Assembly: GCA_018268995.1 (NCBI GenBank)
Contig: JAFDVL010000108.1
Coordinates: 19,547-83,546, forward strand
Length of the DNA stretch: 64,000 nt
DNA from: Acidobacteriota bacterium
GTDB taxonomy: Bacteria > Acidobacteriota > Blastocatellia > RBC074
Reading direction: 5' to 3'
Shown here: positions 48,739 through 57,612 of the stretch, in pieces
Layout of the letters: each line of letters starts with the position of its first letter
How positions within the stretch are numbered: the stretch's first letter is position 1
Position numbers and translations under genes: made by a program
The notes under the pieces: model-generated
The model's database searches: none
What the model was told of the DNA's origin: nothing
What the model saw: only the letters and a program-made list of their open reading frames with translations

Positions 48739-49191
48739 ATGAACGTCTCTACGAAAAGCGAATATGGGTTGCGCGCGCTGATTTATCTGGCTGGCAAAAA
48801 CAGCCAGGACGCGACGCCTGCCCGCGAAATCGCGGAGAAGTGGAGCGTTCCGGTGAAGTACTTAGAGCAAATTCTGAAAACCCTGAAAGAAGCCGGAATT
48901 ATTAGCGGTCAAGTAGGCGTTGGCGGTGGGTATCGCCTGATGCGTCCGGCGACGTTAATCACGGCGGGCGAAGTGATTCGCACGCTGGATGGTCGTATTG
49001 CTCCGATGGGTTGCGTCAGCACTTCGGATTACGAACCGTGCGAATTTGAAGATGGTTGTGGATTAAAAACACTGTGGGCACGCACGCGCGCAGCAATGCT
49101 CGGTGTTCTGGATCAAACGACCATCGCAGACTTGTGTACGCCGGTCAGTCGCCCCAAGGTGATTGACCTCAAAACAGCCTCACGTAAATAA
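48739..49191 (+). CDS. Rrf2 family regulator with three-cysteine cluster motif
   Basis: A 150-residue winged-helix regulator: STKSEYGLRALIYLA opening, recognition region PVKYLEQILKTLKEAGII and GVGGGYRL wing. Three cysteines (Cys92, Cys101, Cys107; spacing C-x8-C-x5-C) lie where IscR and NsrR hold an iron-sulfur cluster, but the first gap is three residues longer than in those proteins. It probably senses cluster status or sulfur supply. Two matching dyads, before this gene and before cysP, suggest it represses itself and sulfate uptake. Rrf2 regulators of cysteine metabolism (CymR) are an alternative comparison. Confidence 0.92.
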   Translation: MNVSTKSEYGLRALIYLAGKNSQDATPAREIAEKWSVPVKYLEQILKTLKEAGIISGQVGVGGGYRLMRPATLITAGEVIRTLDGRIAPMGCVSTSDYEPCEFEDGCGLKTLWARTRAAMLGVLDQTTIADLCTPVSRPKVIDLKTASRK

Positions 49192-49244
49192 ATCATCCCC
49201 CAATAATTTTTTCTCGAACGTAGTTTTTGTTTTTGTTTGCCCCT

Positions 49245-49269
49245 AACTCCTAGTTAATTACTAGGCAAT
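49245..49269 (+). promoter_or_regulatory. Putative Rrf2 operator 2, before cysP
   Basis: AACTCCTA-N9-TAGGCAAT shares the half-sites and 9-bp spacing of the dyad at 48710-48734. It contains the perfect inner dyad CCTAGT-TAATT-ACTAGG (49249-49265). It lies 13 bp before the cysP start. Confidence 0.65.
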
Positions 49270-49282
49270 ATGCGAGAGCTAA

Positions 49283-50335
49283 ATGCGCGAGCTTCTGAAC
49301 AACCGGCTTACTTTCTTTTTGTTCGTATCCATTTGCGCAATGTTCCTGAGTGCCTGCAATGACACGGCTCCTGCCGCGAATGGTAAGAGCGTGAAATTGG
49401 TGTTGGGCGCATACACCACACCACGCGAAGCCTACGGCAAAGCGGTCATTCCGGCCTTCCAAAAATTTTGGAAAGAGAAAACCGGGCAGGACGTTGAGTT
49501 TCAGGAATCCTATCAAGCCAGCGGCGCACAATCACGCGCCATTGCCAGCGGGTTTGAAGCCGACATCGCCGCACTCTCGTTCGAGGGCGACATAGACAAA
49601 ATCGCCGAAGCCGGATTGATTACACACGATTGGAAAGCCAATGCGAATCGCGGCATCGTCAGCACTTCGATTGTCGTGTTCGCAGTCAGGCCCGGCAATC
49701 CAAAACAGATTCGTGATTGGACTGATTTGACCAAAGCGGGAATCAACGTGCTGACACCTGATCCGAAGACTTCAGGCGGCGCACAGTGGAATGTGAATGC
49801 GATGTACGGGGCGGCGTTGCGTGGCTTCGCAGGCGTACCGAAAGGCGATACCAATGCGGCGGCTGGCTTTCTGAAAGACGTATTTCGCAACGTCACGATT
49901 TTGGACAAAGGCGGGCGCGAATCCATCACAAATTTTGAAAAAGGCGTCGGCGACGTGGCGATCACGTACGAAAACGAAGTGCTGGTCGGACGGCAGGCCG
50001 GGCAAAAATATGACTACGTGATTCCGCGTTCGACCATCCTGATTGAGAATCCAGTTGCGCTGGTGGACAAATACGCCGACAAACATGGCGTGCGTGAAGT
50101 TGCCGAAGCCTTCGTCCAATTTTTGAGCAGCAAAGAAGCACAACGCGCGTATGCCAAATACGGTTTGCGCCCGCTAGATGCAGAGGTGGCGAAAGAAGTG
50201 CAAGCGCAGTATCCGCCTGTTGAAGACCTTTGGGAAATAGATTTCCTCGGCGGGTGGAAAAAAGTGGAAGCGGACATTTACGGCGCACAGGGGGCATACA
50301 CAAAGGTTTTTGCTGAACTCTACAACGCAAAATGA
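49283..50335 (+). CDS. cysP: Sulfate-binding lipoprotein of the ABC transporter (Sbp/CysP)
   Basis: A 350-residue periplasmic solute-binding protein. The N-terminus has a lipoprotein signal with lipobox LSAC, so it is anchored in a membrane. The family's features are visible: KLVLGAYTTPREAYGKAVIPAF, the oxyanion-site region FQESYQASGAQSRAIASGFEADI, TPDPKTSGGAQWN and the C-terminal FLSSKEAQRAYAKYGLRP. It delivers sulfate or thiosulfate to CysTW. It overlaps cysT by four bases (ATGA). A putative Rrf2 operator stands directly before it. The lipid anchor is unusual for a Gram-negative sulfate-binding protein, most of which are soluble. Confidence 0.92.
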   Translation: MRELLNNRLTFFLFVSICAMFLSACNDTAPAANGKSVKLVLGAYTTPREAYGKAVIPAFQKFWKEKTGQDVEFQESYQASGAQSRAIASGFEADIAALSFEGDIDKIAEAGLITHDWKANANRGIVSTSIVVFAVRPGNPKQIRDWTDLTKAGINVLTPDPKTSGGAQWNVNAMYGAALRGFAGVPKGDTNAAAGFLKDVFRNVTILDKGGRESITNFEKGVGDVAITYENEVLVGRQAGQKYDYVIPRSTILIENPVALVDKYADKHGVREVAEAFVQFLSSKEAQRAYAKYGLRPLDAEVAKEVQAQYPPVEDLWEIDFLGGWKKVEADIYGAQGAYTKVFAELYNAK

Positions 50336-51189
50336 GTGCTTCTGCAATTCAACTGAAAACTTTGCAGCCCGCAACAGTACGTCCGTGGGGCAAGTGGAGT
50401 TTGCGCGCTGTGGCCGTGTTGTATCTGAGTTTGATTTTGCTGCTGCCGCTTGCCGCGATGTTGCAACACGGATTCAGCAACGGGTTGTCCGCCTTTGTCA
50501 ATGACGTGACGAATCCCTTAGCGTGGGGCGCGCTCAAGCTCACGCTGACAGCAGCGATTGCGATGACCGTCATCAACACGTTGCTGGGAACGCTGACAGC
50601 GTATGTGTTGGTGCGATATGAATTTTTCGGACGGCGTTTGCTGAACAGCCTGATTGATTTGCCGTTTGCGATTCCGACGCTGGTTGCAGGCGTGATGTTG
50701 GTCGTGCTGTACGGGCCACAACGAACGCTTGGCGCTTGGCTGGAAGCGCACGGCGTGCAGGTGATTTTTGCGACGCCGGGCATTGTGATGGCGTTGTTGT
50801 TCGTCACCTATCCGTTTGTGATTCGTACGGTGCAGCCTGTGTTGATGGAAATTGATCGCACCGAAGAAGAAGCCGCGTGGACGCTCGGTGCGTCAGAATG
50901 GCAAACCTTTTTGCACATTATTTTGCCTGCAATTCGTCCGGCGATGATGACGGGAGCACTGCTGTGCTTTGCGCGCGCGCTCGGTGAATTCGGTTCCATC
51001 GTGATTGTCGCGGGCAACATTCCGGGACGCACGCTGACGGCTCCGGTCTACATCTTCGGGCAAATCGAATCGCAGAATCAGCACGGCGCAAGCGCGGTTT
51101 CGCTGGTGTTGTTAGTGGTGTCGTTCGCGTTGATGTTCGCTGTAGATTGGTTGCAACGTCGGAGAGGAATCGCGCATGTCGCAGCTTGA
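50332..51189 (+). CDS. cysT: Sulfate ABC transporter permease CysT
   Basis: A 285-residue inner-membrane protein with six hydrophobic helices. The EAA loop that contacts the ATPase is EEEAAWTLGASEWQTFLHIILP, followed by the CysT-typical RPAMMTGALLCFARALGEFGSIVIVAG and IPGRTLTAPVYIF. The start overlaps cysP by four bases, and the end overlaps cysW by 14 bases, so the three are translated as one unit. Length is normal. Confidence 0.95.
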   Translation: MSASAIQLKTLQPATVRPWGKWSLRAVAVLYLSLILLLPLAAMLQHGFSNGLSAFVNDVTNPLAWGALKLTLTAAIAMTVINTLLGTLTAYVLVRYEFFGRRLLNSLIDLPFAIPTLVAGVMLVVLYGPQRTLGAWLEAHGVQVIFATPGIVMALLFVTYPFVIRTVQPVLMEIDRTEEEAAWTLGASEWQTFLHIILPAIRPAMMTGALLCFARALGEFGSIVIVAGNIPGRTLTAPVYIFGQIESQNQHGASAVSLVLLVVSFALMFAVDWLQRRRGIAHVAA

Positions 51190-52039
51190 AACAACCATCG
51201 CAACGACAGACTTCGTGCCGCATTCGCGTGTCGCGCGTCCGGGCAAACTGGCTTGGGTGTTGATTGGCGTCGTGGTGCTGTACGCCGCGTTTTTATTGGG
51301 TGGGCCGCTCGTTGCCATTATCGGCGGCGCGTTTGCTTCGGGCGCGGGCGCGTTGTGGCGCGAACTGACTTCAGCGGCGGCGGTGAATGCTTTGCAATTG
51401 ACGGTGCTATTGGCAATTGCGGCAACAATCATCAACACGCTGTTTGGACTGTGCATCGCATGGGTGCTGGCGCGCGACAAGTTCATAGGACAAGCCTTTA
51501 TCAACGGCATTGTAGATTTGCCTTTTGCGGTTTCGCCTGTGATTGCAGGCTTCATGCTGATTTTATTGTTTGGGCGCAATGGCTGGTTTGCGTCGTGGCT
51601 GGAGGCGGCGAATTTGAAAATCGTCTTTGCGTTGCCGGGGATGTTGCTCGCCACCGTATTTGTTTCGCTGCCGTTTGTCGTGCGCGAAATCGTTCCCGTC
51701 TTGATTCACCTAGGCGAAGAGCAGGAACACGCGGCGTACACGCTCGGCGCAAGTTATTGGCAAACGTTCTGGCACATCACGCTGCCCAATATTCAATGGG
51801 GTTTGCTGTATGGCGTGACGCTCACCTTTGCTCGGGCGCTCGGTGAATTCGGCGCGGTGCTGGTCGTGAGCGGCAGCGTCAGTCGGCTCACAGAAACTGC
51901 GACGTTATTCATCTTTCGTTCGCTGGATGATCGCAACGAAGTCGGCGCGAATGCGATGGCGTTAGTGCTGGCCTTGATTTCGTTCAGCATTTTGCTGGCA
52001 ATGGAATTCTACAAAAAACATCAAAGAGGGAACCTATGA
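51176..52039 (+). CDS. cysW: Sulfate ABC transporter permease CysW
   Basis: A 287-residue inner-membrane protein with six helices. The EAA loop is EEQEHAAYTLGASYWQTFWHI, followed by FARALGEFGAVLVVSGSVSRLTETATLFIF, which is characteristic of CysW. It pairs with CysT as a heterodimeric pore. GGAGAGGAA upstream serves as the ribosome binding site inside cysT. It is the last gene of the transporter; a 148-bp leader with a terminator separates it from the second TonB-dependent receptor. Confidence 0.95.
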   Translation: MSQLETTIATTDFVPHSRVARPGKLAWVLIGVVVLYAAFLLGGPLVAIIGGAFASGAGALWRELTSAAAVNALQLTVLLAIAATIINTLFGLCIAWVLARDKFIGQAFINGIVDLPFAVSPVIAGFMLILLFGRNGWFASWLEAANLKIVFALPGMLLATVFVSLPFVVREIVPVLIHLGEEQEHAAYTLGASYWQTFWHITLPNIQWGLLYGVTLTFARALGEFGAVLVVSGSVSRLTETATLFIFRSLDDRNEVGANAMALVLALISFSILLAMEFYKKHQRGNL

Positions 52040-52140
52040 GGAGGTTCGTCTACAACGTTATTCATTGTTGTTGTCTATCGGTCTGTACTTTGCAGCCTGA
52101 TGTGCGGGAATGATTTTGCCTAACGTGTGCAATCTTTCTG

Positions 52141-52175
52141 ACCCGCTCTCAAGCATAGAGCGGGTTTTCTTTTTT
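52141..52175 (+). terminator. Intrinsic terminator or attenuator directly before a TonB-receptor gene
   Basis: A 9-bp stem ACCCGCTCT/AGAGCGGGT (52141-52149 and 52157-52165) is followed by TTTTCTTTTTT. The T-run ends where the ribosome binding site GAGGAG of the next gene begins (52176), leaving no room for a promoter behind it. It may end the cysPTW message or act as a conditional attenuator. Confidence 0.85.
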
Positions 52176-52187
52176 GAGGAGTCAGTT

Positions 52188-55100
52188 ATGAAGCAATCCA
52201 CATTTTCTTTGCTGCGAATTTCTTTGCTTGGGCTTGTGTTTACGATCTCCACACAAGCACAAACTGCTACTGCTACGCTTAAAGGCATCATCAGCGATGC
52301 GCAAAATCAAGTATTACAGGGTGCCACTGTGACACTCACCAACAACGCCACTGGCTTACAGAAAACATTTACAACGGATGACGGCGGACAATACAGCTTC
52401 ACCTTTCTGCCGCCGGGCACTTACAACGTCGAAGCCAACGCGCAAGGCTTCAAGCTCTCACGACAACCGCGCATCGCGCTGGAAGTTGGGCAAACCGCCG
52501 AATTCAATCTCGTCCTTGCGCCCGGCGAGCTAACGGAAACCGTCAATATCACGGCGACGGAGCCAATCAACCTTGATACAACAACCAGCGCGCTCGGTGG
52601 CATCGTCGGGCGTCAACGGGTCGAAGTTTTGCCACTCAACGGACGCAACGTGTTTCAGCTTGCACAGCTTGAAATCGGAGTCTCGTCCGCGCCCGGTTCA
52701 CGTGGCGCAAACCCTGATTTGACAGCATCAGGAGAGATTTCGATTAACGGCGGGCGCACGCTGAACACCGAAGCCTTTGTGGACGGAATTCCGCTGGCAA
52801 ACAAAGGCGACAACCGCATTTCGCTGCGGCCTTCGCCCGATGCGGTGCAGGAATTTCAGATCGTGACGAATTCGTTTCCGGCGGAGTACGGACGCACAGG
52901 AGGAGGCGCGTTGAATTTCTCGACGCGCTCCGGTTCGACGGAATTTCGCGCCACGTTGTTTGAATATCTGCGTAATGACGCCTTTGACGCGCGCAGTTTT
53001 TTTGTGAATGCGAACCCGAACGGCGTGAAAGAAAAACTGCGCTTCAATCAATTCGGCGGCAATGTCGGCGGGCCGGTGTGGTTGCCGCGCTTCGGCAAAA
53101 GCAACAAGCTGTTTTTCTTTTTCAACTACGAAGCCCTGCGGATTTCCCAAACTAGGCAAAGCCCTGCCACTGTGCCAACCGCGAAGATGCGCGGCGGCGA
53201 TTTCTCCGAATTGCTTGGCACAGCGATTCCGGGCGTGACAGTTGTGGACACGCGCGGCCAACTCATTCCCGCGCGCATCGGGCAGATTTATATGCCAGGG
53301 ACGGTGGTTGCTGCGGGGCAACCGGGCGCAGGTTCGCGCGTGGCGTTTGCCGACAACATCATTCCTGATGCGCTCATCAATCCGGTGGGACGTGCAGCCG
53401 TCGCGTATTTCCCGCTGCCGAATTCAGCAGGCGTGCGCAATGCGAATGGCCCCGGCTTCAGCAACAACTACATTGCGAACACGCTTGCAACGACCGACAG
53501 TTACCAAATCACGGCACGCGTGGATTACAACATCTCTTCGACGCAACAGCTTTTCTGGCGCATCATCAAAGACCGCACAACCTTGTATAACTCTGGGCCG
53601 TTTCCAACCAGCATTGCCTCACCAATTCAGAACCCGAAGCAAACGTCCGTGCCGGGAACGCACGTCGTCAATTACGTCAACACGCTGTCGTCGAAAGTCG
53701 TGCTGCATCTGAACGCCGGGATGACGCGCTTCAATAATGACGCGATCCATTTTTCGCGCGGCTTTGATGTGACGAGCTTGGGTTTGCCGATGTATGTGAA
53801 AAACGCTTCGGATGACACAGGAATTTTCCCGACACTGAATCCGGCGGGCTACACGTCGTTGGGGCCGCCGCGCAACTTCGGGTTTTATCGCAACAACCAG
53901 GATGTTTACAGTTTGAATCAGGATGTCAGTTGGCTGCGCGGCAATCATTCGTTGAAGTTTGGCGCGAACGAACGCATCTATCGGATGTACAACTATCGCC
54001 CCGATGATCCGGCTGGCAATTTCACGTTTGCCCGCAACTTCACACAGCGCGTGCCGGTCGAAACAGTGCCGCAAACCGGTGATGCCATCGCTGCGTTGTT
54101 GCTTGGTAATCCGGCTTCGGGGCGATTAGCGATTGCGCCGCAACCTGCGTTGCAAAGCAAATATTACGCACTCTTTGCGCAGGACGATTGGAAAGTGAAT
54201 GAGCGATTGACGCTGAATCTGGGCTTGCGCTGGGAATTTGAAACGGGCAATACCGAACGCTTCAATCGGCTGCTGAATTTTGATGACAAGACCACATTTC
54301 CGGTGAAGCAAATTGCCGTTGCCTTTCCCGACGCGACGGGTTTAGGAACGCAAACGATTGCCTTGCGCGGTGTTGTGACTCCGGTCGGGCGCGGCGGCGT
54401 CACGACGCGCGAAAACTACGATCATGATTACAACAACTTTGGCCCTCGTGTGGGCTTGGCCTTCAAGCTCAATGAGAAAACCGTGCTTCGTTCGGGCGGC
54501 GCGATTTTGTATGCGCCGCTCGGCGGCGGCGGCTTCAATATCGTGACGGCGGCGATGGATGGTTTGGCGGAAACGCCGTTCATTGCTTCGCTCAACAACG
54601 GCATCAGCCCGGTGGCCGGAACAAATCTCAGCAATCCGTTTCCGTCGGGCATTGTCGCGCCGACCAGCGATTATGTGGGGCCGCTAACAGGTTACGGACG
54701 GCAATCGGTTCCCGTGCGATTGCGCAACATTCGTCAGCCGTTCATTGCGCAATGGAATTTGAATGTGCAACGCGAATTGCCCGGCAAAATCAATTTGGAA
54801 GTGGCGTATGCCGGCAACGCAGGCATCGGCTTGCTCAGCGGTGCAACGGACATCAATCAGCTTTCGCCCGACGCCATTGCGATTGCCAGCAAAGTCGTGA
54901 ACGGCGTGCCGCTCGGCAATCTCACGGTAGCGAATCCATTCCTGACTTTGCCACCGGAGCAGCGTCCGGCTTCGACTTCGATTCTGGGACGCTCGACGGT
55001 GACAGTGGCGCAACTGCTGCGCCCGTATCCGCAATTCGGCAACGTCGTTTCTTACAGCCAGAACGAATCGCATTCGACGTATCATTCATTGCAACTCACC

Positions 55101-55814
55101 GTCGCGCGTCGTGTGACCAGCAACGTGACGTTCAGCGCAGCGTATTCGTTCTCGAAATTGATTGATGATCTGACTTCGATGTCGCTGAACAATCAGACGA
55201 TTCAGATTCAGTATTTTCAGGACTATCACAATCGGCGCGCGGATAAATCGCTCTCGAATTTCGATGTGCGGCATCGCTTCATCGGCGATGTGACGTGGCA
55301 ACTGCCGTTCGGACGTGGACAACGTTTTTTGCAGGAAGGTGTGCTCGGCAAAATCATCGGCGGGTTTGCGGTGAACACCATCGTCCAGGCACAAAGCGGC
55401 CTCCCGCTTTCGATCAGTGCGACGAATGCGTCATTGCAAGGGCTGGCGTTTAATTCGCTGCGTCCAAATATCGTCAGTAATTACCTCGTCAACAGCGGTT
55501 CCAAAGCAGATTGGATCAAGCAATATTTCAATGCCGCCGCCTTCGCTCAGCCCGTGCCGTACAGCTTTGGTAGCGCGCCGCGTACATTGCCGAATCTACG
55601 CAGCCCCGGCTATCTCGCCGCGAATTTCTCGCTGCAACGTGATTTCAAATTTACAGAACACTCGAAACTGCAAATCCGTGCTGAGGCATTCAATCTGCTT
55701 AATCGTGCGAATTTTCAAGCGCCCGGAACGACATTGGGCGGAGCAAATTTTGGCGTGATTACGACAACGGAAGACCCGCGCCAAATTCAATTCGCAGCGC
55801 GGCTTTATTTCTAA
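52188..55814 (+). CDS. TonB-dependent receptor, Oar-like, following the sulfur operon
   Basis: A 1208-residue outer-membrane receptor. The signal peptide ends in STQAQ. A carboxypeptidase-regulatory beta domain (LKGIISDAQNQVLQGATVTLTNN), a plug with LPLNGRNVFQLAQLE and a long barrel ending in AARLYF follow. The start at 52188 has GAGGAG. An intrinsic terminator stands immediately upstream, so its expression may depend on read-through. Position after cysPTW suggests uptake of a sulfur compound such as a sulfonate or sulfate ester, but this is inference from context only. It is a distant paralogue of the receptor at 20380-24030. Confidence 0.9.
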   Translation: MKQSTFSLLRISLLGLVFTISTQAQTATATLKGIISDAQNQVLQGATVTLTNNATGLQKTFTTDDGGQYSFTFLPPGTYNVEANAQGFKLSRQPRIALEVGQTAEFNLVLAPGELTETVNITATEPINLDTTTSALGGIVGRQRVEVLPLNGRNVFQLAQLEIGVSSAPGSRGANPDLTASGEISINGGRTLNTEAFVDGIPLANKGDNRISLRPSPDAVQEFQIVTNSFPAEYGRTGGGALNFSTRSGSTEFRATLFEYLRNDAFDARSFFVNANPNGVKEKLRFNQFGGNVGGPVWLPRFGKSNKLFFFFNYEALRISQTRQSPATVPTAKMRGGDFSELLGTAIPGVTVVDTRGQLIPARIGQIYMPGTVVAAGQPGAGSRVAFADNIIPDALINPVGRAAVAYFPLPNSAGVRNANGPGFSNNYIANTLATTDSYQITARVDYNISSTQQLFWRIIKDRTTLYNSGPFPTSIASPIQNPKQTSVPGTHVVNYVNTLSSKVVLHLNAGMTRFNNDAIHFSRGFDVTSLGLPMYVKNASDDTGIFPTLNPAGYTSLGPPRNFGFYRNNQDVYSLNQDVSWLRGNHSLKFGANERIYRMYNYRPDDPAGNFTFARNFTQRVPVETVPQTGDAIAALLLGNPASGRLAIAPQPALQSKYYALFAQDDWKVNERLTLNLGLRWEFETGNTERFNRLLNFDDKTTFPVKQIAVAFPDATGLGTQTIALRGVVTPVGRGGVTTRENYDHDYNNFGPRVGLAFKLNEKTVLRSGGAILYAPLGGGGFNIVTAAMDGLAETPFIASLNNGISPVAGTNLSNPFPSGIVAPTSDYVGPLTGYGRQSVPVRLRNIRQPFIAQWNLNVQRELPGKINLEVAYAGNAGIGLLSGATDINQLSPDAIAIASKVVNGVPLGNLTVANPFLTLPPEQRPASTSILGRSTVTVAQLLRPYPQFGNVVSYSQNESHSTYHSLQLTVARRVTSNVTFSAAYSFSKLIDDLTSMSLNNQTIQIQYFQDYHNRRADKSLSNFDVRHRFIGDVTWQLPFGRGQRFLQEGVLGKIIGGFAVNTIVQAQSGLPLSISATNASLQGLAFNSLRPNIVSNYLVNSGSKADWIKQYFNAAAFAQPVPYSFGSAPRTLPNLRSPGYLAANFSLQRDFKFTEHSKLQIRAEAFNLLNRANFQAPGTTLGGANFGVITTTEDPRQIQFAARLYF

Positions 55815-55940
55815 CTCAGGCGTAGTAAAAAAGATTCGGCCAAGAGAACAGAGGTTTCGGTGGCAGAGGCAACCCCACTTTTGCCGTTGCCACCCCTTTT
55901 TGTCACTACTTCCAATGATCTCCGCAACCGAAGCGAGCAA

Positions 55941-56216
55941 TCAGGCTCTAAACATCGCGATTTTGAGCTCTTGTTCGCGTACTCGAAAGTTTTGTAATAA
56001 GACGTCTTTTTGGACAAGTTGCGAAGTCAAGTTATAGATTTCCTGATTTAGCTGGCGCACTTTTGCTTCCAGTAACTTGATCCTTTCCCCTTCACTGCTG
56101 GGTACAGCGGATGTGCCTGGAACTAAATAAAACCCATTCCTGTCCACTGAGTTGTTTGCTTCCTGCTCAGCCTCGTTTCTCCAGCTTTGATTGATGTCAA
56201 TGTGAGGTGCAATCAT
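55941..56216 (-). CDS. Small coiled-coil protein of unknown function
   Basis: A 91-residue protein with no family that I recognise. The C-terminal half is a predicted coiled coil (ERIKLLEAKVRQLNQEIYNL); the N-terminal half is polar. A strong AAGGAG site seven bases upstream supports it as a real gene. It is the last gene of a leftward set of four small genes, two of which are stress-type membrane proteins, so it may have a related role. The 126 bp between it and the receptor gene contain nothing clear. Confidence 0.7.
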   Translation of the reverse strand: MIAPHIDINQSWRNEAEQEANNSVDRNGFYLVPGTSAVPSSEGERIKLLEAKVRQLNQEIYNLTSQLVQKDVLLQNFRVREQELKIAMFRA

Positions 56217-56279
56217 GTCTTTTACTCCTTTTTACAAGTGACAACGTTAATTACAGGCTCTAAGCTGAAATCCCAGTTG

Positions 56280-56798
56280 CTAGATAGTTGTTTTTCGTTC
56301 TACAAACAAGCGTAAAAGGGCATTAACTCCTATATGTAAAAGAATATAGAAAATGAAGGCAAAAACATAAGATAACTTTAATTGGAATCGCCCGATCCCA
56401 ATGCTTTGGATCAGGGATTCAAATGGGCCTAATAGTGGTGCCGATAAAGTATCAATTAAATTTCTAAAGCCATTTCCACGCCGCGCTCCCATTACGTCCA
56501 GCAAAATCTGTAAGCCAATCAGGCTATATGCGATATAAAATACAAAGTCTATAATCTGGGAAATCCGAGCTGCTGTACGCGCCCGATCAATTTCTGCTTC
56601 TGTGGCAGCTACCTCATTAAATGCTTTATGCCGTAGCTGATGTCCCAAGTCAGCTGCTTTGCTTTGTTCGCCAGGGATAGCTGCGGATGCATGTGTGTTA
56701 ATTTCTTCCTGTACTTCGCTACGCACCTCATCCTTGACGGCTTCGTGATGGGCAAGGCGATGTGTTTCATTCATCAAAAGATCATTAGGATTTGTCAT
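56280..56798 (-). CDS. YggT family membrane protein with charged N-terminal extension
   Basis: A 172-residue protein. Residues about 1-85 are hydrophilic and helical (EAVKDEVRSEVQEEINTHAS). Residues 90-172 form two YggT-type hydrophobic segments (ISQIIDFVFYIAYSLIGLQI and the stretch after FQLKLS). YggT proteins are linked to osmotic tolerance and cell division, without firm biochemistry. The start lacks a strong ribosome site; the ATG at 56798 is taken. It belongs to the small leftward gene set. Confidence 0.75.
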   Translation of the reverse strand: MTNPNDLLMNETHRLAHHEAVKDEVRSEVQEEINTHASAAIPGEQSKAADLGHQLRHKAFNEVAATEAEIDRARTAARISQIIDFVFYIAYSLIGLQILLDVMGARRGNGFRNLIDTLSAPLLGPFESLIQSIGIGRFQLKLSYVFAFIFYILLHIGVNALLRLFVERKTTI

Positions 56799-56864
56799 AT
56801 GGAAGTTCTTTCTTAAAGATTAGCTTTTTTGCAATGGATAAGCGCCCAATAGTTGCAAGGTCGT

Positions 56865-57140
56865 TTATACCCAACGACGCTGGAACAGGCTTAGAATGCT
56901 GACGAATATTGCTGATCCAATAATTGACCAGATGACGGGAAATTTTTGCCCGCCTACATTTACTGGCAGCAATTCTGGTAGTCCCATTGCTTGAGCTAAC
57001 CACGTCCCTAACAATGCTCCGATAAAGCCAAGGATGATTGCGACAAGAATTCCGCCGCGCCCTTGTCCTGCAACCGCTTGCCCCAGAATTCCACAGATCG
57101 CCGCAATTAATAACAACAGTAAGAGTGATATGACGGACAT
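56865..57140 (-). CDS. GlsB/YeaQ/YmgE family stress-response membrane protein
   Basis: A 91-residue protein with three hydrophobic helices and the family's glycine pattern (GGILVAIILGFIGALLGTWLA), formerly called transglycosylase-associated. Members are induced by general stress. It has a clear AAGGAGAAC ribosome site. Length is typical (80-90 residues). It is the second gene of the leftward set, 18 bp behind the 90-residue gene. Confidence 0.9.
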   Translation of the reverse strand: MSVISLLLLLLIAAICGILGQAVAGQGRGGILVAIILGFIGALLGTWLAQAMGLPELLPVNVGGQKFPVIWSIIGSAIFVSILSLFQRRWV

Positions 57141-57158
57141 ACAAGTTCTCCTTTGGGG

Positions 57159-57431
57159 TTAGATGGTATTGGATTGCGTATCTGAATTCATAAAAAGCGC
57201 CGCGAAGGTCTGTCGCGCATTTTTTTGCTGCTGCCGATGACTGGCCAGCCAATCTTTGGTGGTCTGAACGATTTGTTGTGTAAGTAACACTCGGTCACGC
57301 ATTTCAGTTACTTGATCTTTCTTTGGCGTTGCCTGTATTTCCTTTTCCAAGGTCTGTTTTTTTACAAGTCGTGCTTTACTTAACATTTCGTGTGCCTCCT
57401 CTGACAGGCTAGTGGGCAATCGTTGTGCCAT
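57159..57431 (-). CDS. Small helical protein of unknown function
   Basis: A 90-residue, charged, mostly helical protein with no signal or membrane segment. I do not recognise a family. The reading frame is kept in place by the closely spaced downstream GlsB-type gene. It would be the first gene of the leftward set. The ribosome site before the ATG at 57431 is weak, so its start and reality are less sure. No good sigma-70 promoter was seen upstream on this strand. Confidence 0.55.
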   Translation of the reverse strand: MAQRLPTSLSEEAHEMLSKARLVKKQTLEKEIQATPKKDQVTEMRDRVLLTQQIVQTTKDWLASHRQQQKNARQTFAALFMNSDTQSNTI

Positions 57432-57612
57432 AGTTGATTGAACTAAATTGCTAAAAAAAATGACTAAGGCTCTATAAATAAGGGCACGGGCTGTACTCGG
57501 ATGGTACAGGACAGGGAAGAGGTCGCCTGGAAGAGTGTATTCTCCTTAATCACTATTTTGTGCATATCTATCATTGGGGGACGAAATGGGTGGCCTTCAG
57601 GTTCTAAACCTG

